NCBI GenBank assembly: GCA_963728935.1
Contig: CAVSMC010000008.1
Coordinates: 372,001-436,000 of the forward strand
DNA: 64,000 bases
Direction: 5' to 3'
Source of the DNA: CAVSMC01 sp963728935
GTDB lineage: Bacteria > Pseudomonadota > Gammaproteobacteria > Burkholderiales > Casimicrobiaceae
Below are positions 27,403-36,048 of this stretch, in pieces. The number at the start of each line of letters is the position of its first letter. Position 1 is the first letter of the stretch. The notes beneath the pieces are model-generated. The model was not told where the DNA came from. It did not search any database and was given only the letters and a program-made list of their open reading frames with translations. A program made the position numbers and the translations under genes.

Positions 27403-27492
27403 CGGCGGTTAGCCTGTCGGCCGCAGGCCCGATTCGCAATCGCTCGCATCCCCTTGCCTGCGGCACGGGGCCCCTGCTCGCTGCTCACGTCG

Positions 27493-27747
27493 CTACCAGA
27501 ACTCGGGCGCGCCCGAGCACAGCGCGCCGAGCACGACGAACCCGAGCGTGCGCGCGAGCGCCGGATCCTTGGCCGAGATCATCAGTTGCCGCATGCCCAA
27601 CGCAACGATCGCCACCAGCAGGTACGTGCACAGCACCGCAATCACGTCGACGTCTTTGCCCAGCAGCGCAGCGCCGAGCACGCGCGCGATGACCCACGTG
27701 AAGGCGAAGGCAAGAGCACTACGAAACTGCGTCTCGACGGCTTGCAT
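27493..27747 (-). CDS. Small membrane protein, uncharacterised (84 aa)
   Basis: The protein starts MQAVETQFRSALAFAF and has three hydrophobic segments (about 8-25, 33-50 and 65-80) separated by short polar loops, with a short cytoplasmic or periplasmic end GAPEFW. The open frame extends far upstream, but only this part is protein-like. A perfect TATAAT lies 137 bases before the start on the minus strand. Function unknown; it lies downstream of a LuxR-type regulator and might be under its control. Confidence 0.5.
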   Translation of the reverse strand: MQAVETQFRSALAFAFTWVIARVLGAALLGKDVDVIAVLCTYLLVAIVALGMRQLMISAKDPALARTLGFVVLGALCSGAPEFW

Positions 27748-27883
27748 GGTCCAATACCCGTTGGCGTGGTGATGCGATAAGCGCTCAGATACCCGACGCC
27801 GCGGATCGTAGCCCGGGGGCGTAACCGGAACCTTGGGAAAGGTCAACTTCCATATCGGATGCGAAGCACCCGAAATTGAAAAA

Positions 27884-27912
27884 ATTATAACTGCACCGCA
27901 GCAAGCGCTAAA
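27884..27912 (-). promoter_or_regulatory. Candidate promoter for the small membrane protein gene
   Basis: On the minus strand TATAAT (27884-27889) is preceded 17 bases earlier by TTTAGC (27907-27912), a three-of-six match to TTGACA. The surrounding bases are AT-rich against a GC-rich background. It faces the 27493-27747 gene with a leader of about 130 bases. Confidence 0.4.
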
Positions 27913-27956
27913 CCATGATGACACCATGGGTAATCGGCGGGCGTGCTGCCCGCGCA

Positions 27957-28739
27957 TCAAGCACGTATCAATCCCCGCCCAATCGCTTGCGCTATCGCCT
28001 CGTTGCGATTGAGCACGGAGAGCTTGCCGATGACGTTGTGGAAGTGGAAGTTGACCGTGCGCTCGCGAATGCCGAGCTTCGCGCCGATGTCGCCGCTGGT
28101 GAGGCCGTGAGCGGCCATTTGGAGACATTGCCGTTCGCGGATCGTAAGCGGGCCGCGGTGCAGACCCGCGGTCGGATCGACGACCGTCGCATCGGCCATG
28201 AACAGATCGTGAAACTGCGTCGCGAGCATCATCACGTGGCCGAGCTTGCGGCCGATGCGCGCCTCGCGCGCGACATCGACGGGACTCACCGGGGAGTTGA
28301 GCGCGACGACGACACGCGCGCGCTGCGCGTCGACGAACGAAACGGCCACGCCGCTGCGGATGCCGAAGCGCGCCGCATCACGCGCGAAGCCCTGCGAGCG
28401 CGGATCGGAGGGGAGCATCGCCGAGTCCCATAGCATCGGCGTTACGCGTCCGCGCGTATGGGTGAGTCTCGGGTCGACCTCGACGTAGGCGTTGCGCACG
28501 TACACGTCGTGCCACTCGGGCGGCTCGGTCGCCCAGAACAGCAGGCGACTGCCGCGCCGCGGCGTATCGTCGCCGAAGCGTCCGTAACGGAAGCTGTCGA
28601 AGCCGAGCGCTTGCACGACCACGCGCATCGCAGGCTCGAGCGGCGCGCCGCGCGCGCCGGCATCGATCAACGGCGCGAGGCCGGCGGGTGTGACGCGACC
28701 GGCGCCGACCGGACGCACCGGTGACAGTTGCGCGAGCAT
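27957..28739 (-). CDS. LuxR-family quorum-sensing regulator with acyl-homoserine-lactone domain
   Basis: The 260-residue regulator has an N-terminal autoinducer domain in which the pocket residues of TraR/LuxR keep their spacing: Trp76, Tyr80, Asp89, Pro90, Trp104 and a Gly near 130. The C-terminal GerE helix-turn-helix runs from about residue 195 (LTIRERQCLQMAAHG...RTVNFHFHNVIGKL). AHL binding should switch its DNA binding. The ATG at 28739 is fixed by an excellent ribosome site, GGAGG seven bases upstream. No luxI gene is in the window, so this is a LuxR solo. It precedes a small membrane protein gene. Confidence 0.93.
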   Translation of the reverse strand: MLAQLSPVRPVGAGRVTPAGLAPLIDAGARGAPLEPAMRVVVQALGFDSFRYGRFGDDTPRRGSRLLFWATEPPEWHDVYVRNAYVEVDPRLTHTRGRVTPMLWDSAMLPSDPRSQGFARDAARFGIRSGVAVSFVDAQRARVVVALNSPVSPVDVAREARIGRKLGHVMMLATQFHDLFMADATVVDPTAGLHRGPLTIRERQCLQMAAHGLTSGDIGAKLGIRERTVNFHFHNVIGKLSVLNRNEAIAQAIGRGLIRA

Positions 28740-28982
28740 GCGACCCCCTCCTTCGCGGGCGACAGGAGCGCGGCGATGCCGCGCATGCGGCGGCGACCGT
28801 TCTTCCCGCGGTCTGGGCGGCGTGCGCAACGCGGTGCGAGAGCAGCGCTCGGCGCCGATGGTCGCGTCGGATCGCGCGGCGCGAAACTGGCGGTTACGAC
28901 AGAGGTGACGGCAGCGGCCGCGATGACAGTCGATGACCGTCGATGCTGACCTGCCAGGACTTACAGGGGCACGTGCCGCGGT

Positions 28983-29432
28983 CTACTTGGAAACGCCGGG
29001 AATGCCTTCGACGCGATCGCCGGGCCTGATGCCGCGCTCGGCGAACCATGCTTTGCGCATCTCGAGCGCGTAGCGGGCGGGCGCCGTCGACCAGTGGGAG
29101 ACCTCGGTCTGCGGCGCCATGTCCTCGATGTTGACGATGCGCCCGCGCTCGTCGATGAAGGCGATCGACAGCGGGATGTACGTGTTCTTCATCCAGAACG
29201 CGAGCGGCTCGCTGCGCTCGAAGACGAACAGCATGCCGTGATCGGGCTGCAGGCTGAAGCGATTCATCAAGCCCGTCGCGCGTTGGTCGGGCCTGGTCGC
29301 GATTTCGGCGATGATCTTGTGCCCGCCGATCGACAGCGTCGTGGTCGGGAGCGACGTGGCCGCCTGCGCGGTGGTCACGCACAGCGCGACCGTCGCGAGC
29401 CATCGGACGCCGGGCAACGGCGGGAACGTCAT
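28983..29432 (-). CDS. DUF192 family exported protein
   Basis: The 149-residue protein has a signal peptide (about residues 1-24, ending AQAAT) and a DUF192 domain: ATRPDQRATGLMNR, MLFVF...PLAFWMKNTYIPLSIAFID and, near the end, MRKAWFAERGIRPGDRV. The family is a small beta-barrel of unknown function, usually exported. The ATG overlaps the stop of the upstream Bcr/CflA gene by 4 bases, and AAGGA lies at good distance inside that gene, so the two are coupled. Confidence 0.9.
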   Translation of the reverse strand: MTFPPLPGVRWLATVALCVTTAQAATSLPTTTLSIGGHKIIAEIATRPDQRATGLMNRFSLQPDHGMLFVFERSEPLAFWMKNTYIPLSIAFIDERGRIVNIEDMAPQTEVSHWSTAPARYALEMRKAWFAERGIRPGDRVEGIPGVSK

Positions 29433-30652
29433 GTCGATTCCTTCGTGGTGAGTCGGGAGCGGCGCTGGTAGACGCCCCACAGCGCGAGGCTCGCGAGCGT
29501 GAACAGCGCCATGCCGGCGGCAAGCGAAGGCAGCGACTGCGCGAGCGCCGGCGCTATGGTACCGGCGTTGAAAGCGGAAAGCAGGAAATGAATGAACCCC
29601 TGCAACGATGATACGAGGCCGCGCATCGACGGGAACAGATCGAGCATCATCAAGGTGATCGACGGCATCATCAACGCGGAGCCTGTCGTGTAGATCATGA
29701 TCGGCAGCACATGCCACGCAACGTAGCGCGGTGCGAACGCGCTCGCGGCGAGGCTCGCGGCAACGCCGGCGAACATGATGGCGTAGCCGATGCGAACGGT
29801 CTGCTGCGGCGAGCGGCGGCCGGCGAAGCGGCCGGAAATGGCCGCGCCGATCATGATCCCGACGATCATCGGTACGAACAGCCAAGCGAAGCCGCGTGTA
29901 GTGACGCCAAGCAGGTCGATCAGGAATGCCGGCGCCGCCGCGATATAGACGAAGAACGCGGCGAAATTCAGCGCGGGAATGAAGGCGAGCAGCAGGAAGT
30001 CGACGCGCGAGAGCACCGCTTTGTAGTTGCGCCACAGCACGCGCGGCGCGAGCGAATGACGCGCCTGCGGCGCGAGCGTCTCGGGCATCGCGCGTGCCGC
30101 CCACGCGAGCACCGCGAGCGTGAACGCGAGCAGCGCCCAGAAGATCGCGCGCCAGCCGAACGCCGTCAGCAAGAGCCCGCCGGCAATCGGCGCTACGACC
30201 GGCGCGATGCCGAAGACCAGCGTGATCTGCGACATCAGCTTCTGCGCTTCCGCGCCTTGGAAGCGGTCGCGGATCAGCGCGCGGCCGACGACCAGCCCCG
30301 TTCCGGCGCACGCGCCTTGAATCGCGCGAAAGAGCCACAGCGACTCGATGTTGCCGGCGATCGCGCAGCCGAGCGTCGCAACGGCGAAGACCGCGAGTCC
30401 CGCGAGCACGATCGGCCGGCGCCCGAGCGCGTCGGACAACGCGCCGTGCCAGAGCATCATCAGCGCGTACGCGAACAGGTAGACGGACAGCGTCTGCTGC
30501 ACGGCGATCGACGGCGCGTCGAGCGCGGTCCCGATCGACGGCAGCGCGGGCAGGTACATGTCGATCGAGAACGGTCCGACCATCGACAGCGACGCGATCA
30601 ACGCGGCGAGCGACCATGAACGTGCGCGCGCCTTGGTCGCGTCGTCGCGCAT
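29429..30652 (-). CDS. Bcr/CflA family drug resistance MFS transporter
   Basis: The 407-residue transporter has twelve predicted membrane segments, the N-terminal SIDMYLPALPSIGTAL signature, an MFS loop motif GALSDALGRRP and motif C-like GAALPVV-type GIAPVVAPIAGG. Bcr/CflA proteins expel drugs such as bicyclomycin, florfenicol or chloramphenicol with proton exchange; the actual substrate here is unknown. It is downstream of a CysB-like regulator with 18 bp between stop and start, and its stop overlaps the DUF192 start, so the three genes may form one operon. Confidence 0.9.
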   Translation of the reverse strand: MRDDATKARARSWSLAALIASLSMVGPFSIDMYLPALPSIGTALDAPSIAVQQTLSVYLFAYALMMLWHGALSDALGRRPIVLAGLAVFAVATLGCAIAGNIESLWLFRAIQGACAGTGLVVGRALIRDRFQGAEAQKLMSQITLVFGIAPVVAPIAGGLLLTAFGWRAIFWALLAFTLAVLAWAARAMPETLAPQARHSLAPRVLWRNYKAVLSRVDFLLLAFIPALNFAAFFVYIAAAPAFLIDLLGVTTRGFAWLFVPMIVGIMIGAAISGRFAGRRSPQQTVRIGYAIMFAGVAASLAASAFAPRYVAWHVLPIMIYTTGSALMMPSITLMMLDLFPSMRGLVSSLQGFIHFLLSAFNAGTIAPALAQSLPSLAAGMALFTLASLALWGVYQRRSRLTTKEST

Positions 30653-30670
30653 CTCGACCGGGGCGGCTCG

Positions 30671-31609
30671 CTAGTCCGCTCTCGCCGGCGTGCTCGCGAG
30701 CGCAGCGTCGACCGTCGCGCGATCGAGCTTCGGCGCGAATCGCGCGATGAAATCGTATACGTAGCCGCGCAGGAACGTCCCGCGGCGAAGCGCGAGCCGT
30801 GTCGTCGACGCCGCGAACAGATGCGCCGCGTCGATCTTCTCGAGCGCGCGATCGCGCTCGGCGTCGTACGCCATCTGCGCGACGATGCCGATGCCCATGT
30901 CCATCTCGACGTAGGTCTTGATCACGTCGGAGTCGAGCGCTTCGAGCACGATGTTCGGCGCGAGCCCTTCCGCATCGAATGCCGCGTTGATCTGCGAACG
31001 TCCGGTGAACGAAAAGTCGTACGTGATGATCGGATAGCGCGCGATCGCCGCGAGGCTGAGCGGCTTCAGCTTCGCGAGCGGGTGTCCGCGCGGCACGAGC
31101 ACGACGCGATTCCATTGATAGCACGGAAGCGTCACGAGCTCGCGATACGTTGCAAGCGTCTCCGTGGCGATGCCGACGTCGACGTCGCCGCGCGCCGTAT
31201 GCTCGGCGACCTGCACCGGATTGCCCTGGTGGATCACGAGCTTTACCTTCGGGTAGCGCTCGGCGAACGCCCGCAGCACGGGTGGCAACACGTAGCGTGC
31301 CTGCGTGTGCGTCGTCGAGATCGCGAGCGTGCCGGTGTCCTCGCGCTCGTATTCGGCGCCGACGCGCTTGAGGTTCTCGATTTCCTTCAGCGCCCGGCGC
31401 GCTGTCGCGATGACCGATTCGCCGGCGGGCGTGAGCGAGGCGAGCCGTTTCCCCTGACGAACGAAGACGGGTACGCCGATCTCTTCCTCGAGCTGGCGGA
31501 TCTGCTTGCTGATGCCGGGCTGCGATGTGTACAGCGCTTCAGCGGCGTCGGAGACGTTCAGGCCGTGATCGACGATCGCGCAGAGGTAGCGTAATTGTTG
31601 AAGGTTCAA
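30671..31609 (-). CDS. CysB-like LysR-family transcriptional regulator
   Basis: The 312-residue LysR protein has an N-terminal winged helix-turn-helix (SDAAEALYTSQPGISKQIRQLEEE) and a C-terminal effector domain of the CysB type, STTHTQARYVLPPV and GNPVQVAEHTARGDVDVGI. Members activate sulfate or sulfonate assimilation in response to acetylserine or APS. The TTG at 31609 gives the family N-terminus (MNLQQLRYLC) and expected length; upstream ATG-initiated frames add non-conserved residues. No sulfur genes are nearby. It may control the adjoining exporter. Confidence 0.9.
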   Translation of the reverse strand: MNLQQLRYLCAIVDHGLNVSDAAEALYTSQPGISKQIRQLEEEIGVPVFVRQGKRLASLTPAGESVIATARRALKEIENLKRVGAEYEREDTGTLAISTTHTQARYVLPPVLRAFAERYPKVKLVIHQGNPVQVAEHTARGDVDVGIATETLATYRELVTLPCYQWNRVVLVPRGHPLAKLKPLSLAAIARYPIITYDFSFTGRSQINAAFDAEGLAPNIVLEALDSDVIKTYVEMDMGIGIVAQMAYDAERDRALEKIDAAHLFAASTTRLALRRGTFLRGYVYDFIARFAPKLDRATVDAALASTPARAD

Positions 31610-31751
31610 AGCGAAGACCGTCGCCGTTCCCGTCGAGCGGCGATTATATTCGATCGACAGACCCCGCTTGCCGCGCGGGAGAGAGCCCCGCTGCGCTAAG
31701 ATGACCGGCTCGCCGAGATTCGCGGCGACATGGACGTGCCGGAGTCGACCA

Positions 31752-32393
31752 TTGGCCCAGCTCTTCAGCGTACATCCGGTCAACCCGCAGCCGCGGCTCA
31801 TTCGGCAAGCAGCCGAGATCATCCGCGACGGCGGTGTCGTCGCTTACCCGACCGATTCGGGTTACGCGCTCGGCTGCCGTCTCGGCGATGCCGAAGCGGC
31901 GCAACGCATCCGGCGCATCCGCGGCGTCGGCGATGCGCACAACCTGACGCTCGTGCTCAACGATCTGTCGGAGATCGGTCACTTCGCGCGACTGGACAAC
32001 TGGCAGTTCCGCATCGTCCGCCAAGGCACGCCGGGCAGCTTCACGTTCCTGTTGCCGGCGACGAAGGAAGTGCCGCGCCGCCTGCAGCATCCGAAACGCA
32101 GCACCGTCGGCGTGCGCGTCCCCGACCATGCGGTGGTGCGCGCGCTGCTCGCCGAGCTTGGCGAGCCGATCCTGTCGTCGACGCTGATTCTTCCCGGCGC
32201 GTCGAGGCCGCTGACGGATGCCGAAACCATCCGCGCCGCGCTGGAACGCGACATCGACTTGGTGATCGATGCCGGTCCTTGCGCGCACTCGCCGACAACG
32301 GTCGTCGATCTCGCGACGATGCCGCCGTCGATCGTTCGCCGCGGACGGGGCGATCTCGCGCGTCTCGGCTTGAGCGAGATCGCCGCCGAATAG
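31752..32393 (+). CDS. yciO: L-threonylcarbamoyladenylate synthase family protein, YciO-like
   Basis: The 213-residue protein of the Sua5/YciO/YrdC family has the N-terminal PRLIRQAAEIIRDGGVVAYPTDSGYALGC, then a KRSTVGVRVP segment. Family members make threonylcarbamoyl-AMP or, in YciO, related reactions linked to t6A tRNA modification. The TTG at 31752 gives the conserved MAQLFSVHPVNPQP start and has GGAG seven bases before it; an ORF start at 31668 adds non-conserved residues. It is divergent from the CysB-like gene across 142 bp and begins a six-gene run. Confidence 0.9.
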   Translation: MAQLFSVHPVNPQPRLIRQAAEIIRDGGVVAYPTDSGYALGCRLGDAEAAQRIRRIRGVGDAHNLTLVLNDLSEIGHFARLDNWQFRIVRQGTPGSFTFLLPATKEVPRRLQHPKRSTVGVRVPDHAVVRALLAELGEPILSSTLILPGASRPLTDAETIRAALERDIDLVIDAGPCAHSPTTVVDLATMPPSIVRRGRGDLARLGLSEIAAE

Positions 32394-32460
32394 TCGGCCG
32401 CCGCGCGCCGTCGCGCTATCGTGCGGCGGCGCGGCAATTCCGGGGTAAAATAGTCGATTC

Positions 32461-33123
32461 ATGAATTTATTTTCGTCGCCCGAGCGGATCGCGCTGGCCG
32501 CGATCCCGATGATCCTCGCGATCACGCTGCACGAAGCCGCCCATGGTTACGTCGCCCGGCAGTTCGGCGATTCGACTGCCTGGATGCTCGGACGCGTCAC
32601 GCTGAACCCGCTCAAGCACATCGATCCATTGGGCACCGTGATCGTTCCGGCGTTGATGTTGCTCGCGGGAACCGGTTTTCTGTTCGGATGGGCGAAGCCG
32701 GTGCCGGTGAATTTCGGCAATCTGCGTCACCCGAAGCGCGACATGCTGTGGGTTGCCGCCGCCGGTCCGGCGATGAACTTCGCGATGGCGGTTGCATGGG
32801 CGTTCGTCTACGGGCTCGCTTCGCCGTCGGGACCGGTCGCGAGTGCGGGACTTCAATTCATGAGCTTTGTGGGCGTGCTGATCAACATTTCGCTGATGGT
32901 GCTGAATCTGTTGCCCATACCACCGCTCGACGGCGGACGCATCGCCGTCAGCCTGTTGCCGCATGCGCTTGCCGCGCCGTTCGCGCGCATCGAGCCGTTC
33001 GGCTTCATCATCCTGCTCGTGCTGCTCGCCACCGGCGTGCTTGGAACGTTGATGGCTCCGTTCGTGGTCGGCGTGGGTACGCTGATCGAGATGCTCACCG
33101 GCGTCAGCCTTCCCGGCGTCTGA
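32461..33123 (+). CDS. Site-2 protease family membrane metalloprotease (M50)
   Basis: The 220-residue integral membrane protein has the zinc motif HEAAH (His24, Glu25, His28) in the first hydrophobic segment and the second ligand region NLLPIPPLDGGR, with about five membrane spans. Site-2 proteases cut within membrane segments of regulators. Adjacent to yciO and only 2 bp before trpS, it follows a conserved betaproteobacterial gene order whose biological target is unknown. Its short length lacks PDZ domains, unlike RseP. Confidence 0.92.
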   Translation: MNLFSSPERIALAAIPMILAITLHEAAHGYVARQFGDSTAWMLGRVTLNPLKHIDPLGTVIVPALMLLAGTGFLFGWAKPVPVNFGNLRHPKRDMLWVAAAGPAMNFAMAVAWAFVYGLASPSGPVASAGLQFMSFVGVLINISLMVLNLLPIPPLDGGRIAVSLLPHALAAPFARIEPFGFIILLVLLATGVLGTLMAPFVVGVGTLIEMLTGVSLPGV

Positions 33124-33125
33124 CC

Positions 33126-34328
33126 ATGTTCGCCGACCGCGTGTTATCGGGCATGCGCCCGACCGGCCGCATGCACATCGGCCACTACCACGGCGCGCTC
33201 AAGAACTGGGTGCGCCTGCAAAACGAGTACGAGTGTCTGTACTTCGTGGCCGACTGGCACGCGCTCACCACGCACTACGAAGAACCGGACGTCATCGCCG
33301 AATCGGTGTGGGACATGGTCATCGATTGGCTCGCTGCGGGCATCAATCCGAACCAGGCGACGATCTTCATTCAATCGCAGGTGCCCGAGCACGCCGAGCT
33401 CTCGCTGCTGCTCGGCATGATCACGCCGGTTGGTTGGCTCGAGCGCGTGCCTACGTACAAGGATCAGCAGCAGAAGCTCGCCGACCGCGATCTGTCGACG
33501 TTCGGTTTCCTCGGCTACCCGCTGATGCAGGGCGCCGACATCCTGATCTATCGCGCGAACCTGGTGCCCGTCGGCGAAGATCAGGTGTCGCACCTCGAGC
33601 TCGTGCGCGAGCTTGCGCGCCGCTTCAACCACATCTACGGCCGCGAGGCGGGCTTCGAAGACAAGGCCAAAGCGGCGGTCAAGAAGCTCGGGTCGAAGAA
33701 GGCGCGCCGCTACCAGGAGCTTCGCGACGCGTTCCAGGAGAAGGGCGACGAGCAAGCGCTCGAGGCGGCGAAGCAACTGCTGAACGACACGCAGAACCTT
33801 TCGCTCGGCGACCGCGAGCGCTTGTTCGGCTACCTCGAGGGCGCGCGGCGCGTGATCCTGCCCGAGCCGCAACCGTTGTTGACGGAGACGCCGAAGGTGC
33901 CCGGCCTCGACGGGCAGAAGATGTCGAAGTCGTATGGCAACGCGATCTGGCTGCGCGAGGACCCCGCCGAAGTGACGAAGAAGATTCGCACGATGCAAAC
34001 CGATCCCGCGCGGGTGCGCCGCTCGGACAAAGGAAATCCCGAGCGCTGCCCGGTGTGGGGACTGCATCAGATCTATTCGAATCAGGCGACGCGCGATTGG
34101 GCATGGCAGGGCTGCACGACGGCCGGCATCGGCTGCCTCGATTGCAAGCAGCCGGTGGTCGACGCCGTGGTCGCCGAGCAAGCGCCGATGCGCGAGCGCG
34201 CGCAGCGCTATCTGGACGATCCGACGCTCGTGCGCAATATCGTCGCCGACGGCTGCGAGCGCGCGCGCAAGCTCGCCGAGGAAACGATGCGCGACGTGCG
34301 CGCCGCGATGGGGCTCGATTACACGTGA
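33126..34328 (+). CDS. trpS: Tryptophanyl-tRNA synthetase
   Basis: The 400-residue class I synthetase has the HIGH motif at residues 17-20 and KMSKS at 265-269. Compared with the ~335-residue E. coli enzyme it carries a charged insertion of about 60 residues (roughly 175-240, rich in Lys and Glu), which is typical of betaproteobacterial TrpS. It charges tRNA-Trp using ATP in the cytoplasm. The ATG at 33126 follows the upstream stop by 2 bases. Earlier in-frame starts lie inside the protease gene. Confidence 0.96.
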   Translation: MFADRVLSGMRPTGRMHIGHYHGALKNWVRLQNEYECLYFVADWHALTTHYEEPDVIAESVWDMVIDWLAAGINPNQATIFIQSQVPEHAELSLLLGMITPVGWLERVPTYKDQQQKLADRDLSTFGFLGYPLMQGADILIYRANLVPVGEDQVSHLELVRELARRFNHIYGREAGFEDKAKAAVKKLGSKKARRYQELRDAFQEKGDEQALEAAKQLLNDTQNLSLGDRERLFGYLEGARRVILPEPQPLLTETPKVPGLDGQKMSKSYGNAIWLREDPAEVTKKIRTMQTDPARVRRSDKGNPERCPVWGLHQIYSNQATRDWAWQGCTTAGIGCLDCKQPVVDAVVAEQAPMRERAQRYLDDPTLVRNIVADGCERARKLAEETMRDVRAAMGLDYT

Positions 34329-34359
34329 GCGCGGCGGCCGAAGGCTGCGGAGGCGGTAC

Positions 34360-35208
34360 GTGAGTGGCGAAGTCGCGGTCGCCTCCGACCTCGCCGCGCA
34401 GGGCGGCGCGCCGGTCGCGCGCATCTACGGCGAGCCGCTGCTCGAGCTGCCGCAGGACCTGTACATACCGCCGCAAGCGCTCGAGGTGTTCCTCGAAACC
34501 TTCGAGGGACCGCTCGATCTGCTGCTCTATCTGATCCGCAAGCAGAACATCAATGTGCTCGAAATCCCGATGGCAGAGCTCACGCGCCAATATCTGGGTT
34601 ACGTCGAGATGATGCGCCGCACGCAGCTCGAGCTCGCCGCCGAATACCTGCTGATGGCCGCGGTGCTGATCGAAATCAAGAGCCGGCTGCTGCTGCCGAA
34701 GCCGCCTTCGCTTCTCGGCGAGCAGGCCGAGGATCCGCGCGCCGAGCTGGTGCGAAGGCTCCTCGAATACGAGCAGATGAAGCTCGCCGCGCGCAAGATC
34801 GACGAGCTGCCGCTCGCCGAGCGCGATTTCATGACGGTGCGCGTTTGGTTCGAGCGGGTCGCGACCGCTCGGCTGCCGAACGTATCGCCCGAGGACCTGC
34901 GCACCGCGTGGGCGGGGCTGATTGCGCGCGCGCGCGCAAACCGGCATCATCTGGTTACGCGGGAGCAACTTTCCGTCCGGGGCGAGATGAGCCGGATGCT
35001 GAAGCTGCTCGAACCAACCCGTTACGCCGAATTCACGGCGCTGTTTTCCGCGCACGCCGACGTCCCGCATCTGGTGGTGTCGTTCCTCGCACTGCTGGAG
35101 CTCGCGCGCGAGCAGCTCGTGTCGATCGCCCAGGCGGAGCCGTACGCGCCGATCTATGTCCAGTTGCGCAGCGGGCCGGAGTTCCGGCTCGACGGCGAGA
35201 TGGCCTGA
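34360..35208 (+). CDS. scpA: Segregation and condensation protein A
   Basis: The 282-residue kleisin begins with a short leader and then FEGPLDLLLYLIRKQNINVLEIPMAE, the ScpA N-terminus that contacts the Smc neck, and has AAEYLLMAAVLIEIKSRLLLP, the hallmark region. The C-terminal winged helix follows. With Smc and ScpB it forms the ring that compacts and segregates chromosomes. GTG at 34360 is the start, with GGAGG seven bases upstream. It is followed by scpB after 147 bp. Confidence 0.94.
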   Translation: MSGEVAVASDLAAQGGAPVARIYGEPLLELPQDLYIPPQALEVFLETFEGPLDLLLYLIRKQNINVLEIPMAELTRQYLGYVEMMRRTQLELAAEYLLMAAVLIEIKSRLLLPKPPSLLGEQAEDPRAELVRRLLEYEQMKLAARKIDELPLAERDFMTVRVWFERVATARLPNVSPEDLRTAWAGLIARARANRHHLVTREQLSVRGEMSRMLKLLEPTRYAEFTALFSAHADVPHLVVSFLALLELAREQLVSIAQAEPYAPIYVQLRSGPEFRLDGEMA

Positions 35209-35355
35209 GGCATCGGCTCGCGCGCCCCGGATCGCGTTCGCCGGTTGCGGTCATTGGCCGGCGCGGCGACAACGCCTCGGTTGGCGTGACGGTTCACCGG
35301 CGCGTCGCTCGCCGCGGCTTCGCGTGACGTGTGCATGACAGGGTCAAGCATTGGC

Positions 35356-36048
35356 ATGAATGACGAACTGAAGCAGACGAAGGGCATTCTCGAAGCCGCG
35401 CTGCTCGTGGCTGGAGAGCCGCTGCCGCTGTCGCAGCTCGCGAAGCTCTTCGATCCGCCGCTCGATACCGAGACGACCCGCAAGCTCCTCGACGACCTCG
35501 CGCAGGACTGGTCGGGCCGGTCGGTCGAGCTCGTGCAGGTCGCGTCCGGTTGGCGCTTCCAGGGAACGCCTGCCATTCAACCGTTTCTCGATCGACTGTC
35601 GCCGGAGCGGCCGCCGCGCTATTCGCGTGCCGTGATGGAGACGCTCGCGATCATTGCGTATCAGCAGCCCGTAACCCGCGGCGATATCGAAGCGATCCGC
35701 GGTGTCGCCGTGTCGACCAACGTCATCACGGCGCTTACGGACCGCCAATGGGTCGAAGTGGTCGGCCACAAGGAGACGCCGGGCCGCCCGGCGCTCTACG
35801 CGACCACCAAGGCCTTCCTCGACGATCTCGGCCTGCGCTCGTTATCCGAGCTTCCTCCGCTTGCCGAGCTCGACACGTCCCACCTGCTGGAGATGCCCGA
35901 TGCACGCACCAAAGCCGCCGAAGCGCAACTCGCGCTCGCGAGCCCGATCCTGGCACCGTCCCCCGACGGGTCCGGTGAACCAGCCGAACTTGGCATTGCA
36001 GGCGATGGCGGACAGTTTGCCGCCGCCGCGCCACAAGCGATCCACTGA
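35356..36048 (+). CDS. scpB: Segregation and condensation protein B
   Basis: The 230-residue protein has two winged-helix domains: LKQTKGILEAALLVAGEPLPLSQLAKLF and, in the second, AVMETLAIIAYQQPVTRGDIEAIRGV and GHKETPGRPALYATT. It binds ScpA in the Smc complex. The ATG at 35356 gives the family N-terminus; a GTG at 35329 and an ATG at 35335 are also in frame. The C-terminal 45 residues are not conserved and overlap the rluB start by 44 bp. Confidence 0.93.
   Translation: MNDELKQTKGILEAALLVAGEPLPLSQLAKLFDPPLDTETTRKLLDDLAQDWSGRSVELVQVASGWRFQGTPAIQPFLDRLSPERPPRYSRAVMETLAIIAYQQPVTRGDIEAIRGVAVSTNVITALTDRQWVEVVGHKETPGRPALYATTKAFLDDLGLRSLSELPPLAELDTSHLLEMPDARTKAAEAQLALASPILAPSPDGSGEPAELGIAGDGGQFAAAAPQAIH

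Noticed and set aside
28239..28739. A luxI synthase partner next to the LuxR gene
   Set aside because: None of the adjacent genes has the LuxI pattern; the neighbours are a small membrane protein and DUF192.
29431..31124. A single large minus-strand protein covering DUF192 and the region above
   Set aside because: The frame upstream of 29432 is a shadow of the Bcr/CflA transporter gene, which has clear membrane segments and family motifs.
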